Positions 10,260 through 18,951 are shown, numbered from the stretch's first letter. The stretch is DNA of 64,000 bases from Rhodospirillaceae bacterium (GCA_018660465.1 JABJKH010000114.1:21017-85016); one strand, 5' to 3'. Made by a program: numbers and translations. Notes: generated by a model not told the origin, from the letters alone.

Positions 10260-10324
10260 TGGGCATATTTGGAATAGCATGGGTATTTATGGGAGTCAAT
10301 GACACATTATGGAAATATTCGGGA
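10260..10324. promoter_or_regulatory. MraZ operator, seven 10-bp-phased repeats
   Basis: On the plus strand TGG-type pentamers recur exactly every 10 bases: TGGGC 10260, TGGAA 10270, TGGGT 10280, TGGGA 10290, TGACA 10300, TGGAA 10310, CGGGA 10320. TGGGN-N5 arrays are the known MraZ-binding pattern in gammaproteobacteria, where three or four copies are usual. The array covers the predicted dcw promoter, as expected for autorepression. The identification is by pattern and position only. Confidence 0.7.
10271..10299 (-). promoter_or_regulatory. predicted sigma-70 promoter of the dcw operon
   Basis: On the minus strand TTGACT (10299-10294) is followed after 17 bases by an extended minus-10, TGcTATTCC (TATTCC at 10276-10271). 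It reads toward mraZ, whose ATG is at 10135, and lies inside the MraZ repeat array. Confidence 0.55.
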
Positions 10325-10440
10325 AAATGCTTGGGTTTTCAATGCCTTCCAACTCTGGTTTTCATTGATCGTGAGCCAGAAGACTAAAAGTCGATTTCGC
10401 CCCTTTGATGGTCAATTTGTGGTAATTTTGGGGAATCGAC

Positions 10441-10670
10441 AGGCGATGAACTTTACTCAGCATCCTTCGAGACGGGCCTAGTAGCCCTCCTCTGGATGAG
10501 AATGGGGAGATGTCAAAGTGTGGAGTGAGAAATTAAAACTCCCCGAAAGCTAAAACGACCTCTGTCGCTTTAGCTTGAGAAGCCCGCGACCGCGGGCCGC
10601 CGACCGTTCGGCGAAAGCAAAGGGCCGAAGAGGCCCGCCCGGTGCTTGAGGGGCGATAAAAACCACCCTT
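10441..10670. repeat. structured direct repeat, copy A
   Basis: About 230 bases, matching 12515-12757 in the same orientation with roughly 85 percent identity by eye. It begins with a copy of the dispersed palindrome (TACTCAGCATCCTTCGAGAC, loop, CTCCTCTGGATGAG, 10453-10500). Further hairpins follow: GCTAAAACGAC/GTCGCTTTAGC (10549-10574), GCCCGCG/CGCGGGC (around 10582-10597), CGCCGA/TCGGCG (10598-10613) and GGCC/GGCC near 10623-10634. Compared with copy B it lacks a short CCCCGGAACATCTGGGG-type hairpin. With the mraZ promoter region it fills the 590-base gap between mraZ and the PilZ gene. Confidence 0.85.
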
Positions 10671-10726
10671 GACCTCGTGGGAAATTTCTCTGCTAATTCA
10701 TATGCAGACAACAAGGAAAAAGTTAC

Positions 10727-11119
10727 ATGGCATCGGTCAAGGGATTTGTGGAACGAAATGATCGTATCGACAATCGTCGACCGCTGAATGAAACGTATCT
10801 CGTCACGGACGGCGGGACCTGCGAGGTCATTGACGTCAGCATGGGCGGGATTTCATTCGCTGGTGCTAAGGAAAAATTCCCCCTCGGGAAAAACATTTCG
10901 ATCAAGGGTGTCAGGATCGAAGATGAAGAAATGGTCGAGTTCGGAGCCTTTGCCGAAGTCGTCCGTAGCGTTTCACGGGCAAGCGGAGGCATCGGCCTAA
11001 AATTCAACAAACTAACCTCCAAACAATTCGGCATCGTCGAAGCCCTGGTCATGCACCGCCCCCTGGTTCCCAAGAAAAAGAAAACCCTGCCCAAGAAGAA
11101 AAAAGGTTTTTTGGGCTAG
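10727..11119 (+). CDS. PilZ domain-containing protein
   Basis: A 130-residue soluble protein with a PilZ-like pattern: basic motif ending in RIDNRR (about 13-18) and the downstream DVSMGGISFAGA block (about 38-49) that corresponds to DxSxxG. PilZ domains bind cyclic di-GMP and often control motility or exopolysaccharide. The C-terminal tail is lysine-rich (KKKKTLPKKKKG). The ribosome site AAGGAAA sits nine bases before the ATG. It is followed after 206 AT-rich bases by a flagellin gene, and both lie between the two repeat copies, so a role in flagellar control is plausible but inferred. Confidence 0.8.
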   Translation: MASVKGFVERNDRIDNRRPLNETYLVTDGGTCEVIDVSMGGISFAGAKEKFPLGKNISIKGVRIEDEEMVEFGAFAEVVRSVSRASGGIGLKFNKLTSKQFGIVEALVMHRPLVPKKKKTLPKKKKGFLG

Positions 11120-11325
11120 GCGTCTCAAGATTGAACGTAATGTTATTTATTAAGTGATAAGTTAACGTACAATAAATCTTTCAGTAAAAATTAACTTCTT
11201 GCCGTTAATCAGTATATATTCGCATACAACCCTTGCGAGTGAGATGTGGCATCAATACGTATTATTTGAATACAGACGTATGCAGGGCATTCGTTTAAAA
11301 TAAATCTTTTCTCGGTGACGTTAGA

Positions 11326-12501
11326 ATGCGAAAAATTACGCTATCAGCCGCAGTTCGTGACAGTCTGCTTTCACTCAAAGATAGCACCACTTTAATTGAC
11401 CGCACACAGGGGCGCTTGTCTACAGGGCTACGGGTTGCCAGCGCGATAGATGATCCGGTTTCTTTCTTCCAAGCCAAGATTCTAGCCGACCGTGCATTTG
11501 ATTTCCTTGAAAAGAAAGACGGTATTAATCAGGGCATCAGCACCGTTGAAACCGCTCTTGGTGGGATCGAAGGCGTCGAGGCAATCGTGCGGCAGATAAA
11601 AGGCATCGCCGGGAACCTTAAGTCGGCGACAGGCTCACAGTTCACCGACCTGATCACGCAATTCAACGCCCTGCGCAGCCAGATCGGGACATTGACAACG
11701 GACACATCTTTCCAGGGTGTTAATCTAGTCAATTCAACTGCCGAACAACTGGTCGTTAACTTCAGCTCCGAAACCGCCAGCACATTGACCGTCGACGCGG
11801 CGAACATTTCGGAAACGGGTCTTGGGATCGGGCAGGCTGTTGTTGCTTCAGATACATCATTTAATTACTCGGGCGTGGAGGCAATAACTCTCAAAACAGG
11901 GAATGGCGGTTCTATTGTCACCTTAACTTATCAGGGCACTGGTCTTGTGCTTACAGGCTCTTTTGTTACAACTGGTCCTACTATTACATACGGGACGGTC
12001 TCGCTTACTATCGGGATCGGCGGATCAGGTTTTGGTTTTGCTGTTCTAAGTGCAGGCGACGTTATCTCGGTCAGTTTGGTTGGACTTGGCGCTACGGATA
12101 TTTTTAATTTGACAAGTACAAGTTATTTTGCCGAGGGAATTGCTATCCTTCCTGGCACCCCTGACATTATCCTCAGCATTGCTGGAAACAACGACAACTT
12201 CATTGCAGAAGGCAATACAACGCAGGTCGATACAGCAATTTAACAGTTGGATAGTGCGTTGACGACATTGCGATCGAATGCCCAGACACTGGGGTCGAAC
12301 GTTGCATTACTGCAGACTCGGTTGGAATTTACGGAAGGTTATGTGAACGACCTTGAAGAGGGTGCCGCAAAACTGACCCTGGCCGACATCAACGAAGAGG
12401 GTGCCAACCTGCTGGCTGTGCAAACCCGGCAGCAACTCGGCATTTCCGCCCTGGCGTTTGCGGGACAGGCGGAACAAGGTATTCTGAGTTTGTTTAGGTA
12501 A
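11326..12501 (+). pseudogene. flagellin with an in-frame TAA stop
   Basis: The first 305 codons encode the flagellin N-terminal D0/D1 region (LKDSTTLIDRTQGRLSTG, then AIDDPVSFFQA near 45-55) and a variable, glycine-, serine- and threonine-rich central domain. A TAA at 12241-12243 interrupts the frame, after which the same frame resumes with QLDSALTTLRSNAQTLGSN and the conserved C-terminal ANLLAVQTRQQLG ... ILSLFR, ending at 12501. A single C-to-T change in a CAA glutamine codon explains the stop. Without the C-terminal D0/D1 helix flagellin should not polymerise, so the gene is broken unless the stop is suppressed or is a sequence error. Read through, the product would be 391 residues. The 206-base AT-rich leader shows no convincing promoter. 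Confidence 0.85.
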
Positions 12502-12514
12502 TTTGTCCGGTGGC

Positions 12515-12757
12515 AAGGCGACGATGGAGCTTTACTCAGCATCCTTCGAGACGGGCCTAAAGGCCCTCCTCTGGATGAGGGTGGGGGGATGTCAAAGTGT
12601 GGAGCTAGAGATTAGAACTCCCCGAAAGCTAAAGCGACTCCTGTCGCTTTAGTTTGAGAAGCCCGCGACCGCGGGCCGCCAATCGTTTGGCGAAAGCCCC
12701 CGGAACATCTGGGGCCGAAGAGGCCCGCCCAGCGCCTGAGGGGCTAATAATAAAAAC
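12515..12757. repeat. structured direct repeat, copy B
   Basis: Second copy of the element at 10441-10670, same orientation, 13 bases after the flagellin stop. It opens with the dispersed palindrome (12531-12581), followed by hairpins GCTAAAGCGAC/GTCGCTTTAGT (12628-12653), GCCCGCG/CGCGGGC, CGCCAA/TTGGCG (12677-12692), and an extra CCCC...GGGG hairpin near 12697-12714. The CGCCRA hairpin has a compensated base pair relative to copy A. It fills the gap between the flagellin and rnpB. Function unknown. Confidence 0.85.
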
Positions 12758-12779
12758 GCCTCAATAAATAAATTAAATA

Positions 12780-13173
<394 letters not shown>

Positions 13174-13181
13174 GCTCAGGA

Positions 13182-13196
13182 TAAGCCGGTTCTGTC
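13182..13196 (-). repeat. relic of the rnpB 3' conserved segment
   Basis: Fifteen bases just upstream of the rnpB 5' end (minus strand GACAGAACCGGCTTA) copy the rnpB 3' segment at 12792-12807 (GACAGAACCCGGCTTA) with one base deleted, in the same orientation. This looks like the remnant of a tandem duplication of rnpB. Confidence 0.55.
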
Positions 13197-13293
13197 TTTA
13201 TTGAAAGCCGGTAGCTTTATTGATAAGAACTTCAGGCTTGCCATACTCGCGCAGGCCACCCAAAAATAAATCGACAAAAAGGATAACCCGACA

Positions 13294-14202
13294 ATGACAA
13301 ACACCATTGGTATCATTGGTCTTGGCAACATGGGCGGGGCCATTTCGACGAATCTGGTTAAGTCGGGGTTCGCCGTCGCCGGTTTCGATATTGATGCGGG
13401 TATGATCGCCCGTGCCCAATCAAATGGCGTGGATGTGAAATTCAGCGCGACCGAGGTCGCCAATTTGGCAAAGATCATTATTCTATCTCTGGCAAGTCCT
13501 GCGGCGCTGCATGCGGTGACGACTGAACTCGCCGAGGCTGGGAACAAAGAAGCGATCCTGGTCGAAACCGGCACCCTTACTATTGATGATAAAGAAGCCG
13601 CCCGTGACAGGCTTGCTGCCGCTGGCATTACCCTTCTCGACTGCCCACTCAGCGGTACCGGCCATCAGGCCCGCACGGGTGATCTTGTCGTGTTTACGAG
13701 TGGTGACGAGGACGCCGTAAACAAATGTATGCCAATGTTCGCTGGTTTTTCCCGCAGCCAAAAATACTGCGGTGAATTTGGCAATGGTATTCGCATGAAA
13801 ATCGTTGCCAACCACCTGATCGCCGTCCACAACACGGCGACGGCAGAAGCTATGGTGCTGGGCATGAAAGCCGATCTAGACCCCAACCTTGTCTTTGATG
13901 TGATCAGTGAGAGTGCGGGCACCAGCCGCATGTTCGAAGTTCGCGGAAAGCTGATGGCGGACAGCAATTGGGACGATGTCGGTGCGACTAATTTGCTCTT
14001 CAAAAAAGACCTCGACGTCATCACTAACTACGCCGCTGAGATCGGGTGTCCAGTACCGTTGTTTTCCCTCGCCGCCCAACCCTTCCGCGCTGCGATGAGC
14101 CGAGGTCTGGAACAACGCGATACCGCGTCTGTCTGCCTGCTTTTAGAAGAAGCCGCAGGCATTGATCGAGACAACTGGCCGCCGGACGCGAAGAAGAAAT
14201 AA
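13294..14202 (+). CDS. NAD(P)-dependent oxidoreductase, 3-hydroxyisobutyrate dehydrogenase family
   Basis: Beta-hydroxyacid dehydrogenase of 302 residues. The N-terminal Rossmann motif is GIIGLGNMGGAIST (about 6-19). The substrate motif appears as DCPLSGTGHQARTGDLVVF (about 115-133), where families usually have DAPVSGG. The probable catalytic lysine lies in GIRMKIVANHL (about 165-175). Substrate could be 3-hydroxyisobutyrate, tartronate semialdehyde or a related acid, and the altered SGT-GH segment suggests an unusual one. AAGGA lies about ten bases before the ATG. It converges with the acyl-CoA dehydrogenase at 14204, one base away. Confidence 0.85.
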   Translation: MTNTIGIIGLGNMGGAISTNLVKSGFAVAGFDIDAGMIARAQSNGVDVKFSATEVANLAKIIILSLASPAALHAVTTELAEAGNKEAILVETGTLTIDDKEAARDRLAAAGITLLDCPLSGTGHQARTGDLVVFTSGDEDAVNKCMPMFAGFSRSQKYCGEFGNGIRMKIVANHLIAVHNTATAEAMVLGMKADLDPNLVFDVISESAGTSRMFEVRGKLMADSNWDDVGATNLLFKKDLDVITNYAAEIGCPVPLFSLAAQPFRAAMSRGLEQRDTASVCLLLEEAAGIDRDNWPPDAKKK

Positions 14203-14203
14203 A

Positions 14204-15442
14204 CTACTTCGGATCGGCGTAGGTTCCCGCTGCATCCGGGAACATGGCCTTGATCACCTTGAAGCGGGAAATGTCTACGGTCGCGTCCATGTGCATGAAG
14301 ATGGCGGCGTCTCGGAATAATTTTTCAATTCCTGCTTCCAGCATGACACCCGTGCCGCCATGAAGTTCTAGTGCGTCTTTGCAGACTTTCATGATTTCCT
14401 CAGACGTGTGGTACTTGAGCATGTTGCAGAGCTTATCCGCATCTCCCACCCGTTCATCAACAGCCCGTGCGGCGTAGTTGATAAAGGCGCGGATCGCATC
14501 GATGCGGGTCGCCATATCCGCGAGACGGACCGCAACGGCCTGGTGCTTGATCAATGGCGCGCCGCCTTGCACGTAATTCTGGACGTATTCTGCCGTTTTC
14601 TCAAACGCGGCCACGCCGACGCCTAAATTCTTGGACGCCTGTAGTATCTTTCCAGGTCGGAAGTAAACCCCCGCATGCCCCATGGCTTCGTCTTTAACCA
14701 GCAAATGATCTTCCGGCACGCGCATGTCTTCAAATGTCAGTTCCCCATTGTTCATGAAACGGCAGCCCATGGTCTCGTTGCATTTGGTGATGCTGAGGCC
14801 TGGGGTGTCGCGGGGCACGAGAAAGCTCGACGTCCCGTGGACCATCCCGACGTCCGGTTTGGTGTTGGCGTAAACGACATAAAGGCTCGCGTCGTAGCCG
14901 TTGCTGATAAATTGCTTACGTCCATTGATGACCCAATGGCCGTCTTCCAGCACCGCCTTTGTATCCATGTTGGCCGACGGCACGTTGTGGGGCAGCCACC
15001 GATCTGATGCGCCGCGTGGTTCGGTCAGGCAATGAGCCAACAAAAAGTTTGGGTCTTCCATCAGGCGCGGGAACCATTTTTCCTGCAAATGACGCGGTGC
15101 CAAATTACGCAACAAAACTGATACCTTCCAGTTCTGCGCCAGCTTATCGGCGAGGCCTGAATCGCCCCGCGCGACCTCTTCTGAAATCACCGCGAAGGTT
15201 TGAACTTCGGTCGCGGGATCAAGCTCCATGCCGCCGAATTCCTCCGGCACGCCGAGGGTCCGAATGCCGATCTCATCAGCCTTTTGCAATATTTCCGCCG
15301 GCACCCGATCCGCCGGCTCCATCGACCATTCTTTTTCCCAGTTGTCCCGAATATAGGGTGCGACCACATCATCGATGTAGGCATGCACGGTATCGCGCAT
15401 CATGCGTTGGTCTTCTGATAAAATATGGTCGTTCATATTCAT
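14204..15442 (-). CDS. acyl-CoA dehydrogenase family protein
   Basis: FAD-dependent dehydrogenase of about 412 residues with the usual N-terminal helical, middle beta (LAHCLTEPRGASD, WVINGRKQFISNG) and C-terminal helical domains (ALELHGGTGVM). At the position of the usual catalytic YEGT motif it reads MDAT (M-D-A-T-V-D-I), so the base may be aspartate or lie elsewhere. Start chosen at ATG 15442, with GAGGA eight bases upstream, rather than the TTG at 15457. It is the last gene of a minus-strand operon, 11 bases after the amidase. Substrate unknown. Confidence 0.88.
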   Translation of the reverse strand: MNMNDHILSEDQRMMRDTVHAYIDDVVAPYIRDNWEKEWSMEPADRVPAEILQKADEIGIRTLGVPEEFGGMELDPATEVQTFAVISEEVARGDSGLADKLAQNWKVSVLLRNLAPRHLQEKWFPRLMEDPNFLLAHCLTEPRGASDRWLPHNVPSANMDTKAVLEDGHWVINGRKQFISNGYDASLYVVYANTKPDVGMVHGTSSFLVPRDTPGLSITKCNETMGCRFMNNGELTFEDMRVPEDHLLVKDEAMGHAGVYFRPGKILQASKNLGVGVAAFEKTAEYVQNYVQGGAPLIKHQAVAVRLADMATRIDAIRAFINYAARAVDERVGDADKLCNMLKYHTSEEIMKVCKDALELHGGTGVMLEAGIEKLFRDAAIFMHMDATVDISRFKVIKAMFPDAAGTYADPK

Positions 15443-15453
15443 ATTTAGAGTCC

Positions 15454-16125
15454 TCAATTTATGAGATGAATGAGACCGCGCAGCAGACCAAGTGTCTCAC
15501 CATCTGCAACACCATCGACCCGTTCGGGGCGGAAGTGACGTTGGAAAGCACCAATAGCCAAGGGGAGGTTTTCGACATCATAACCATAGAGTAAGAAAAG
15601 CGCCGCCACATGGTCGGTTGAACTGGATATGGACCCAAGCCGTCGCGGCCATATCCCAATTTTCTTTGCAGCCAATTGCTGCCAAGGAAACAATTCACCC
15701 GGGTCCTGCTTGCGGGTAGGTGCGACATCAGAATGACCGACCACATTCCGTGCCGGTATAGAATGTCGGGAAAGGATATCGAGACAAAGGCCTTCCAACG
15801 CTGTCAATTGCGCGTCTGGAAATTCACGGTAGCCAAATTCATGACCGGGGTTAACAAGTTCGATGCCGATGGATCGGGCATTAACATCTGACTCGCCCCG
15901 CCAAGACGCGACACCAGCGTGCCAAGCACGGTTCACCTCTTCAACCATTTGCACAACGTCGCCATTTTCATGAATGAGATAATGTGCGCTGACCTTTGCG
16001 GCAGAATCGCAGAGCCTTTCCAGCGCTGCCTCGCCGGTTTCCATGCCGGTATAATGCAAGACCAGCATGTCAATTTCTGCGCCGTCTGGTCGAACATCAA
16101 AATTGGGCGACAGGTTTGTCTCCAT
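15454..16125 (-). CDS. N-acetylmuramoyl-L-alanine amidase, AmpD/AmiD type
   Basis: Zinc amidase that cleaves the MurNAc-L-Ala bond of muropeptides. Zinc ligands are H24 (VLHYTGM), H131 and D141 (VVGHSDVAPTRKQDPG). The C-terminal 60 residues (LLYGYDVENLPLAIGAFQRHFRP cut here) resemble a peptidoglycan-binding domain, which favours the AmiD-like form over short AmpD. No signal peptide is seen, so it may act in the cytoplasm in wall recycling. It sits six bases after the EamA transporter gene in the same operon. Confidence 0.9.
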   Translation of the reverse strand: METNLSPNFDVRPDGAEIDMLVLHYTGMETGEAALERLCDSAAKVSAHYLIHENGDVVQMVEEVNRAWHAGVASWRGESDVNARSIGIELVNPGHEFGYREFPDAQLTALEGLCLDILSRHSIPARNVVGHSDVAPTRKQDPGELFPWQQLAAKKIGIWPRRLGSISSSTDHVAALFLLYGYDVENLPLAIGAFQRHFRPERVDGVADGETLGLLRGLIHLIN

Positions 16126-16131
16126 GATTCC

Positions 16132-17028
16132 TTACTCTACTGGTCCCGCAACACGGTTCCATCTAATTTGAATAACCGCCACGCCAAACAACGTGAGAAG
16201 GCCGCCAACAATTTTCTCCCATCCGAGAACTTCCCCCAATAACCAAGCGCTGGAAAGTGCGGCGAATACAGGGGGCATCAGGTTTATCCCGACAATCCGA
16301 CTGACCTCATACTTGTTCATCAAATGATACCATAACCCATAAGCAATGGCAGAGGCACCGACCGCCATGAAGACGATTGATGCCCATTCAGTCATTCCGG
16401 CACTTTTGGTCGCGGCCCATTGGCCTTCTTCCATCAGCGCAGAGACGATAAATAACTGAGGTGCTGCGAATAGTGCCATCCAAGCATTTAACTGGATCGG
16501 CCCGACACCATCCAGTTTCTTTATTAAGATGTTCGACAATCCCCAACAGACAGCGGCCCCCAGGCACAACACGACATGAAACAAGCTGGATGACACGCTG
16601 GGTTCACCGGCAACAATCGCCACACCGCCGAACGCAATTAGCATCCCAATCGTGCGCCGCCAGCCGAAGGCATCGTTCAACATAAGCCACGCCATCAAGG
16701 CACTAAACGGCGTTCCTAATTGCAGTATAATCGATGAAACAGAGGGATCGACCCCGGTCAGGCCGGTAAATACGAAAATGAAATGGAGCGTGCCGAGCAC
16801 GACAGAAATCATAAAAACAGGAATAAAATTTCCGATGGGCGGTTTGGTAAACCAAATTAAAATGGCGGCAACCAGCGCGAACCGAAGTCCCGATGCATAA
16901 ATCGGCGGAAAGTGAATAACACTAATCTTAATCGCAACATAGTTGAGCCCCCATAACACCGCGATAAATAATCCTATGGCGGCATCGATAGGCGTGAGAC
17001 TGGAGGATTTCAAAGCAGGAGAGTTCAT
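16132..17028 (-). CDS. EamA/DMT family transporter
   Basis: A 298-residue inner-membrane protein with about ten hydrophobic helices arranged as two EamA repeats (first PIDAAIGLFIAVLWGLNYV, second beginning near AAVCWGLSNILIKK). The family exports or imports small metabolites and resembles YdcZ/RhaT-like drug-metabolite transporters. Substrate cannot be told. It lies 27 bases after the DjlA-like gene and 6 before the amidase, all on one strand, so transport of a wall-recycling product is possible but speculative. Confidence 0.88.
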   Translation of the reverse strand: MNSPALKSSSLTPIDAAIGLFIAVLWGLNYVAIKISVIHFPPIYASGLRFALVAAILIWFTKPPIGNFIPVFMISVVLGTLHFIFVFTGLTGVDPSVSSIILQLGTPFSALMAWLMLNDAFGWRRTIGMLIAFGGVAIVAGEPSVSSSLFHVVLCLGAAVCWGLSNILIKKLDGVGPIQLNAWMALFAAPQLFIVSALMEEGQWAATKSAGMTEWASIVFMAVGASAIAYGLWYHLMNKYEVSRIVGINLMPPVFAALSSAWLLGEVLGWEKIVGGLLTLFGVAVIQIRWNRVAGPVE

Positions 17029-17055
17029 GAAGGTTAGCTTGGCCGCGTCGCTGAC

Positions 17056-17811
17056 TTAATTCAAGCCGCGTTCCTTCTTCACCACGTCATAGGCATGATT
17101 GATTGATGCCATTTTTTCATTTGCGAGATCGATGAAATCCTGCGGCAAGCCTTTCGACATCAGGGCATCTGGATGGTATTCGCGCAGCAGCTTGCGATAG
17201 GCAGACTTAACCTCCGCATCGTCAGCCGACGGGTTGACGCCTAAGATCTTATAAGATTCATCCTGGGTTCCGACATGGCCAGCCCCCATGAAACTGCAAT
17301 GAATGCGGTCAAAGTGGTCCTGATCGAAGCCGAAGATCGCCGCGACACTTTTAAGATATTCAAGTTCCTTTGGATGAACCTCACCATCGGCCTGGGCAAT
17401 AAGGAACAGCCCGCCCAACAACTCTTCAAGCACTTGCGGTTCGCGCGGAAACATACTGGCGATTTGCTGGGCATAGGGCTCATAGCCGGTTGCATCTTTA
17501 CGGGCTTCGTTGAACAGTCTACCGACTTCGCCAACTTCTTCCGGCGGAATGCGAAAGATTTTCTTAAAGGCGGCAATTTCATCCGGCGTGACCTTGCCGT
17601 CAGCCTTGGCCATTTTTGCGCTGAGAACGACCACGGCGATGGTGAATGCAACTTGCCGCTGATCCGTACCAGGACCACCACCCATCTGAGTAGTGCCGGC
17701 TTTATCCTTATCAAATTGATGACCCGCGAACGCACCCATCAGCGCCCCAATGGGACCGCCGATTGCAAACCCGGCGACGCCGCCAATAACTTTCCCCCAG
17801 ATGGTCGACAA
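17056..17811 (-). CDS. DjlA-like membrane-anchored TerB/J-domain co-chaperone
   Basis: 251 residues in the DjlA layout: a glycine-zipper membrane anchor (GGVAGFAIGGPIGALMGAFA cut at the edges, about 10-30), a central TerB domain with two DG-K/E-rich repeats (ADGKVTPDEIAAF, ADGEVHPKELEYL), and a C-terminal J-domain with HPD at 213-215. J-domains stimulate the ATPase of DnaK. The start is TTG at 17811, supported by GGAG about seven bases upstream. It lies nine bases after the DUF3750 gene. Confidence 0.9.
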   Translation of the reverse strand: MSTIWGKVIGGVAGFAIGGPIGALMGAFAGHQFDKDKAGTTQMGGGPGTDQRQVAFTIAVVVLSAKMAKADGKVTPDEIAAFKKIFRIPPEEVGEVGRLFNEARKDATGYEPYAQQIASMFPREPQVLEELLGGLFLIAQADGEVHPKELEYLKSVAAIFGFDQDHFDRIHCSFMGAGHVGTQDESYKILGVNPSADDAEVKSAYRKLLREYHPDALMSKGLPQDFIDLANEKMASINHAYDVVKKERGLN

Positions 17812-17820
17812 ATTATTCTC

Positions 17821-18627
17821 CTACAGGCCCGGTTCCGCAGTGGGACTTTGAATTGCGGGCCTGAAAATTGTCGTTCGCGGCCCAAGGCGGCCCATAATAG
17901 GCAGCTTCACCGCCGGGTCCAGGGGGTCTATTCCAAAAGTTAAACCTAGGAGATTTAATTCAACGCCTTCTTCTACACCCGCCAGCAGACCAAACAATCC
18001 TAATACAGAAAATTGAACGCCTGTTCCACTGGGAGACTTTGCAAAGACCGCGCCGTTGTTCAGATAATCTTTGCCGATGGCGATGGGAGGAAGGTCGAGT
18101 TTTAGCTCTGGCACTTCCCGCGCCACATGTGCCGTAAAGGTATTCGAATTGGGTCCAGGCCAGACTCGGTACTCATCTGGATAAGGATAGCTCTGGGCCG
18201 CTGCGTGAACTTTTTTAATGATATCATCGACACCCGGACCACGCATATCTGAAATGACCCAGGGTTCCGCATCGTACCAGCGGGAATCAGGCGCACGGTT
18301 CGAGATTGAAACCACTGGCATGCCACGATAAGACCGCCAGCCAATCACCTGATAGGTCGTGAATTCAATCGCATCGGTCGGTTTCACTGAAATCCATGTG
18401 TGTACACCGAATGCACCGCGCCAACTAAACGCGCGGGCGGCATAGACCTGAATAATCGCTTCCTTGACCTTTGAAGGATCAGGCGCGATCCCAGTCGGCT
18501 CATGGCTCGCTGTCCGCCAATCACTGGCCACGGCCATTCCCCATAGGGCCCCGGCACCCCCTAAGGCAGTGGTAATTATCAAAATCCTGATCGGTCTGAC
18601 GAACCATTTCATTTCTCTCTCGCTCAA
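17821..18627 (-). CDS. DUF3750 domain-containing protein
   Basis: 268 residues with an N-terminal membrane or signal segment (IRILIITTALGGAGALWGMA) followed by a soluble domain with the DUF3750 pattern (IQVYAARAFSWRGAFGVHTW and YRVWPGPNSNTFTAHVAREV cut at 20). The function of this family is not known. Tryptophan-rich motifs and an Asn-Thr-Phe segment suggest a periplasmic or lumenal enzyme-like fold, but nothing catalytic is certain. ATG at 18612 with GAGAGA upstream is an alternative start. It heads the minus-strand operon. Confidence 0.82.
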   Translation of the reverse strand: MSEREMKWFVRPIRILIITTALGGAGALWGMAVASDWRTASHEPTGIAPDPSKVKEAIIQVYAARAFSWRGAFGVHTWISVKPTDAIEFTTYQVIGWRSYRGMPVVSISNRAPDSRWYDAEPWVISDMRGPGVDDIIKKVHAAAQSYPYPDEYRVWPGPNSNTFTAHVAREVPELKLDLPPIAIGKDYLNNGAVFAKSPSGTGVQFSVLGLFGLLAGVEEGVELNLLGLTFGIDPLDPAVKLPIMGRLGPRTTIFRPAIQSPTAEPGL

Positions 18628-18636
18628 ATAGAATTT

Positions 18637-18666
18637 CGGCGTGTCTTCAAAAACAAAGACACGCCG
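18637..18666. promoter_or_regulatory. strong hairpin in the leader of the DUF3750 operon
   Basis: CGGCGTGTCTT and AAGACACGCCG form a perfect 11-bp stem with an 8-base loop, ending ten bases before the first possible start of the DUF3750 gene. No T-run follows on either strand, so it is more likely a leader or regulatory hairpin than a terminator. The rest of the 324-base gap to 18951 holds one further inverted repeat and no gene. Confidence 0.5.
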
Positions 18667-18777
18667 TTATAAGAGATATTGATCGTGGCACCAATAGGGC
18701 ATTCTTCACAATGCCGTGGTGAATCAGAACTCTACCCGCGAATTTAGTTGAGGAATTTATCTACTTCCGTGCGCAAC

Positions 18778-18798
18778 AATGGTGAATTACACACCATT
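18778..18798. promoter_or_regulatory. operator-like inverted repeat
   Basis: AATGGTG-N7-CACCATT, perfect 7-bp arms, lies in the divergent region between the DUF3750 operon and the 5-oxoprolinase gene. It has the size of a site for a dimeric regulator. No regulator gene is adjacent. Confidence 0.4.
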
Positions 18799-18951
18799 TC
18801 GGCGCCAGATTTACACCCATATCCAGCATGATTTACGATTTAATTTAGGTTATTTTGATTTCGTCATGGCCTTGCCGCCGTGCCCTACCCTGCTTAAGAA
18901 TGGTCCCACAATTAATTGAACCTTTGAATTTCACAGCGGTAAGGATTTTAA

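Noticed and set aside
11120..11325. Sigma-54 type promoter before the flagellin (TGGCAT at about 11247)
   Set aside because: The downstream GC element is missing at the required spacing, so the match is not better than chance in this A+T-rich leader.
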